Assembly (NCBI GenBank): GCA_003427395.1
Contig: BFEA01000234.1
Location: 2,099,637 to 2,141,851, forward strand
Direction: 5' to 3'
Length of the DNA: 42,215 bases
Source of the DNA: Chara braunii
Taxonomy: Eukaryota; Streptophyta; Charophyceae; Charales; Characeae
The notes under the pieces are model-generated. The model saw nothing but the letters and a program-made list of their open reading frames with translations, had not been told where the DNA came from and searched no databases. Positions 40,480-42,215 of the stretch are shown piece by piece. A program made the position numbers and the translations under genes. Position 1 is the stretch's first letter. Each line of letters starts with the position of its first letter.

Positions 40480-41436
40480 AAAAAAAAAAAAAAAAAAAAA
40501 GCAAAAGACGAAAGCGTTACAAGAAAAAATAAAGCGCGACGAAACGCTGGCGACGCGTCCGGAAAACTTTTCACTCGTGAGGATGGCAGCACATACACGC
40601 ATGCAAGAGGGCAGGAAGCCACGTATGATGCAGTATGCTCGCAGATATGGGGCCATGTCACAATGAGGAGTGACGTTCTGTCTGCCATGTACATTGGGGC
40701 CCGTATCATCCGTGAAGGACAGTTGCAGCAGCATATGGCCCCTGAAAAGTATGGTTATCGTATCCATTGGGTCCCAGGATGTTTGCATCCTGCAGTGGTT
40801 GATGACAAGGTGACGATGGCAGCAAGACTGCAATCAGGGCATTGGTTCCCATTGGGATGGATGCATACAGGCATTGTAGAGCATTGACAGTTCCTCGTGG
40901 TTCTGGCACGTGTCTCAATTTTCAATGTGAATGTAAAGGACCACATGCTGGTGGTTGAACACGCAAAGCGCTAAAGAGAGGAGGAGCGTCAGATGGTGTC
41001 ACCGTGCGCGGGTTATGACTCCATGGCTGACAAGGGGATGTGGTCCATGGTTGAGGGGAGTTGTACGGCCCAAGAGCACGGCGACGGTCAGAACAGATAC
41101 ATGGCTCGCATTCGCCGCAGGCACGGTTGCACGACCGTTCTTGGTTGGGTCCCGGTCGTATGTCCCATGACATATGAGCATGGTGGAGACGTTACCATGA
41201 GATTCAGAGACCCGCTTGGTATGTCTTTCCATCTGACCTACTCAGATGGACTCCTGCGAGACATTCGGTATCTACCGAAGAATGACTTGGCAGGTTCAGT
41301 GCAGCCAGGCAAGAGGACAAAGAAGCGCTCAGAAATTTTCCGTTTGTCTGCTGAGGTGGAGGGCCCATGTGGTCCTGGTCGCGTCAGGGGGTGCTCTGCA
41401 GCACAGGGTGACATGGTCGGGCCGAGCGATGTCGTG
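40480..41436 (+). pseudogene. Unknown ORF segment upstream of and in phase with the H3-like domain
   Basis: After poly-A (40480-40500) the same frame reads SGKLFTREDGSTYTHARGQE, WGHVTMRSDVLSAMYIGARI and YGYRIHWVPGCLHPAVVDDK to TGA 40885, then TAA 40972. It reopens with [40 protein letters not shown] and [20 protein letters not shown], followed by a basic KRTKKRSE. The composition is protein-like (His, Tyr and Trp in structured spacing), but I know no matching family. Around 40860-40950 an alternative frame gives TCLNFQCECKGPHAGG, so a frameshift or an exon boundary is possible there. Confidence 0.4.
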
Positions 41437-42039
41437 ATGTCGCAGAGCCCAGGGAAGATGAAGAAGTGCACGTCGGGACCGCCACGTGGGCAGACGCCCG
41501 CAGGCAGAAAGAAGGTGAACCCGAAGGCGGTGTCAGCGACCAGAGACACCGCAGGTGCACGAACTCAGGTCTCCAGACGCTGTCGACGCCCAGGGATGGC
41601 AACTTTGTCGGAAATCAAAAAGTTGCAACGATTCACCGACCTTTGCTTGGCTTTCAGGTCGTTCTTGCGTTTCGTGCGCGAGGTTGTGGAGCAGGACATT
41701 GCTCCGAGTATGGGCGTGAGGTTTCAGATGATGGCGGTGCGTGCTTTGATGGAGGTTGTCGAGGCGTACCTGGTCGCCAATTTCGAGAACACCAACGAGG
41801 TGGCCATCCATTCGAAGAGGGTGACGATCTAGGTCAGGGACAAGAGACTGGTGGATAGGTTGTCGAAGCCTCGCTGGGTTGAGAAATATCAAGGTATGTT
41901 GGACGAGAAGGCGAGAGCTGAGGAGAGACAGGAATGGATGGAGGCCAAACAGGCGGAAAGGGATGGCAACAGAGCAGGGGCGAAGAAGAGGAAAGTAGTG
42001 CCACGTAAGGGGGGGTCCGCGAAAAAAAAGGCAGCTTGA
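41437..42039 (+). pseudogene. Divergent histone H3-fold protein, CENH3-like, with C-terminal extension and a stop
   Basis: From ATG 41437 ([18 protein letters not shown]) a basic tail of about 50 residues leads to [19 protein letters not shown], which aligns with the H3 alpha-N region [28 protein letters not shown] corresponds to the start of alpha-1, [20 protein letters not shown] to alpha-2, and [14 protein letters not shown] to the H3 signature before alpha-3. Loop 1 ([10 protein letters not shown]) is about three residues longer than in canonical H3, as in CENH3/CENP-A. TAG at 41830 falls where H3 has Met. The same frame continues VRDKRLVDRL and then a 60-residue basic extension (AGAKKRKVVPRKGGSAKKKA) to TGA 42037. 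Probably a pseudogene, or the TAG is an error. It would be nuclear, in the nucleosome. Confidence 0.75.
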
Positions 42040-42123
42040 GAATTCTACTGTGTGTGTTGCGTAATGGTTGTCTTGTCGAATCGTGGACTCCGTGGAAGTC
42101 TTCGTGGTGTTAGGTGAGTTGAA
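42040..42123 (+). other. Downstream flank of the H3-like frame
   Basis: Short non-coding stretch after the last stop. No polyadenylation signal of canonical AATAAA type is visible before the microsatellite. Confidence 0.5.
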
Positions 42124-42142
42124 TAGGTAGGTAGGTAGGTAG

Positions 42143-42215
<73 letters not shown>
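42124..42215. repeat. (AGGT)n followed by (GA)n microsatellite, to window end
   Basis: About five AGGT units (42124-42145) run into GA dinucleotides that continue to the last base, so the tract is cut by the window edge or by a contig end. Confidence 0.97.

Noticed and set aside
40464-40709. Minus-strand frames with poly-Phe/Lys runs
   Set aside because: Caused by the 21-base poly-A at 40480-40500.

Overview
This is a repeat-dominated window of a large eukaryotic genome. The evidence is long (ATT)n and (GA)n microsatellites, GT-AG type splice signals, nested Ty3/gypsy LTR retrotransposons, a primer-binding site matching a plant-type tRNA-Asp, and a histone-H3-fold reading frame. The gag and pol wording is like gene models I remember from the streptophyte alga Chara braunii. 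That is recollection, not a search result. The window also carries assembly marks: scattered Ns, a 300-N gap (23604-23903) and an intact Nextera mate-pair junction adaptor (18291-18328) flanked by a duplicated 247-bp segment.

Layout. (1) 1-3626: a repetitive minus-strand region with several small candidate exons, each ending in a good splice donor, separated by (ATT)n tracts. (2) About 3920-6650: a diverged LTR fragment ('C') related to the LTRs of the main element. It keeps a leader-exon/donor motif, a 161-bp satellite made of stem-loops, and the LTR 3'-end module. (3) 6650-9599: no convincing gene. (4) 9600-10999 and 37523-39895: the two halves of one decayed Ty3/gypsy element ('A'): gag with a zinc knuckle on the left, protease-like region and reverse transcriptase on the right. 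(5) 11000-37522: a 26.5-kb LTR retrotransposon ('B') inserted in A. It has a 6.5-kb 5' LTR, tRNA-Asp PBS, gag, protease, RT/RNase H, integrase, a second gag-like ORF with its own CCHC knuckle downstream of pol, a 2-kb 3' non-coding part and a 7.7-kb 3' LTR. (6) 40020-42039: one reading frame with four stops, ending in a divergent histone H3 fold with CENH3-like features and a basic C-terminal extension. (7) A (GA)n tract at the window end.

How the parts relate. B landed in A at the point where the reading frame of A resumes after B. B has every expected domain, but all its ORFs carry stops and frameshifts, so this copy is not autonomous. The most unusual material is inside the B LTRs: eight dispersed stem-loops per LTR whose loop is conserved while the stems differ with compensatory changes; six ~123-bp tandem units each carrying a TATAAA motif; further perfect hairpins; and a splice donor/acceptor pair that would remove the PBS from spliced RNA. 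The related LTR C has a different-sequence stem-loop array at the same relative place, which suggests that the structure, not the sequence, is what is kept.
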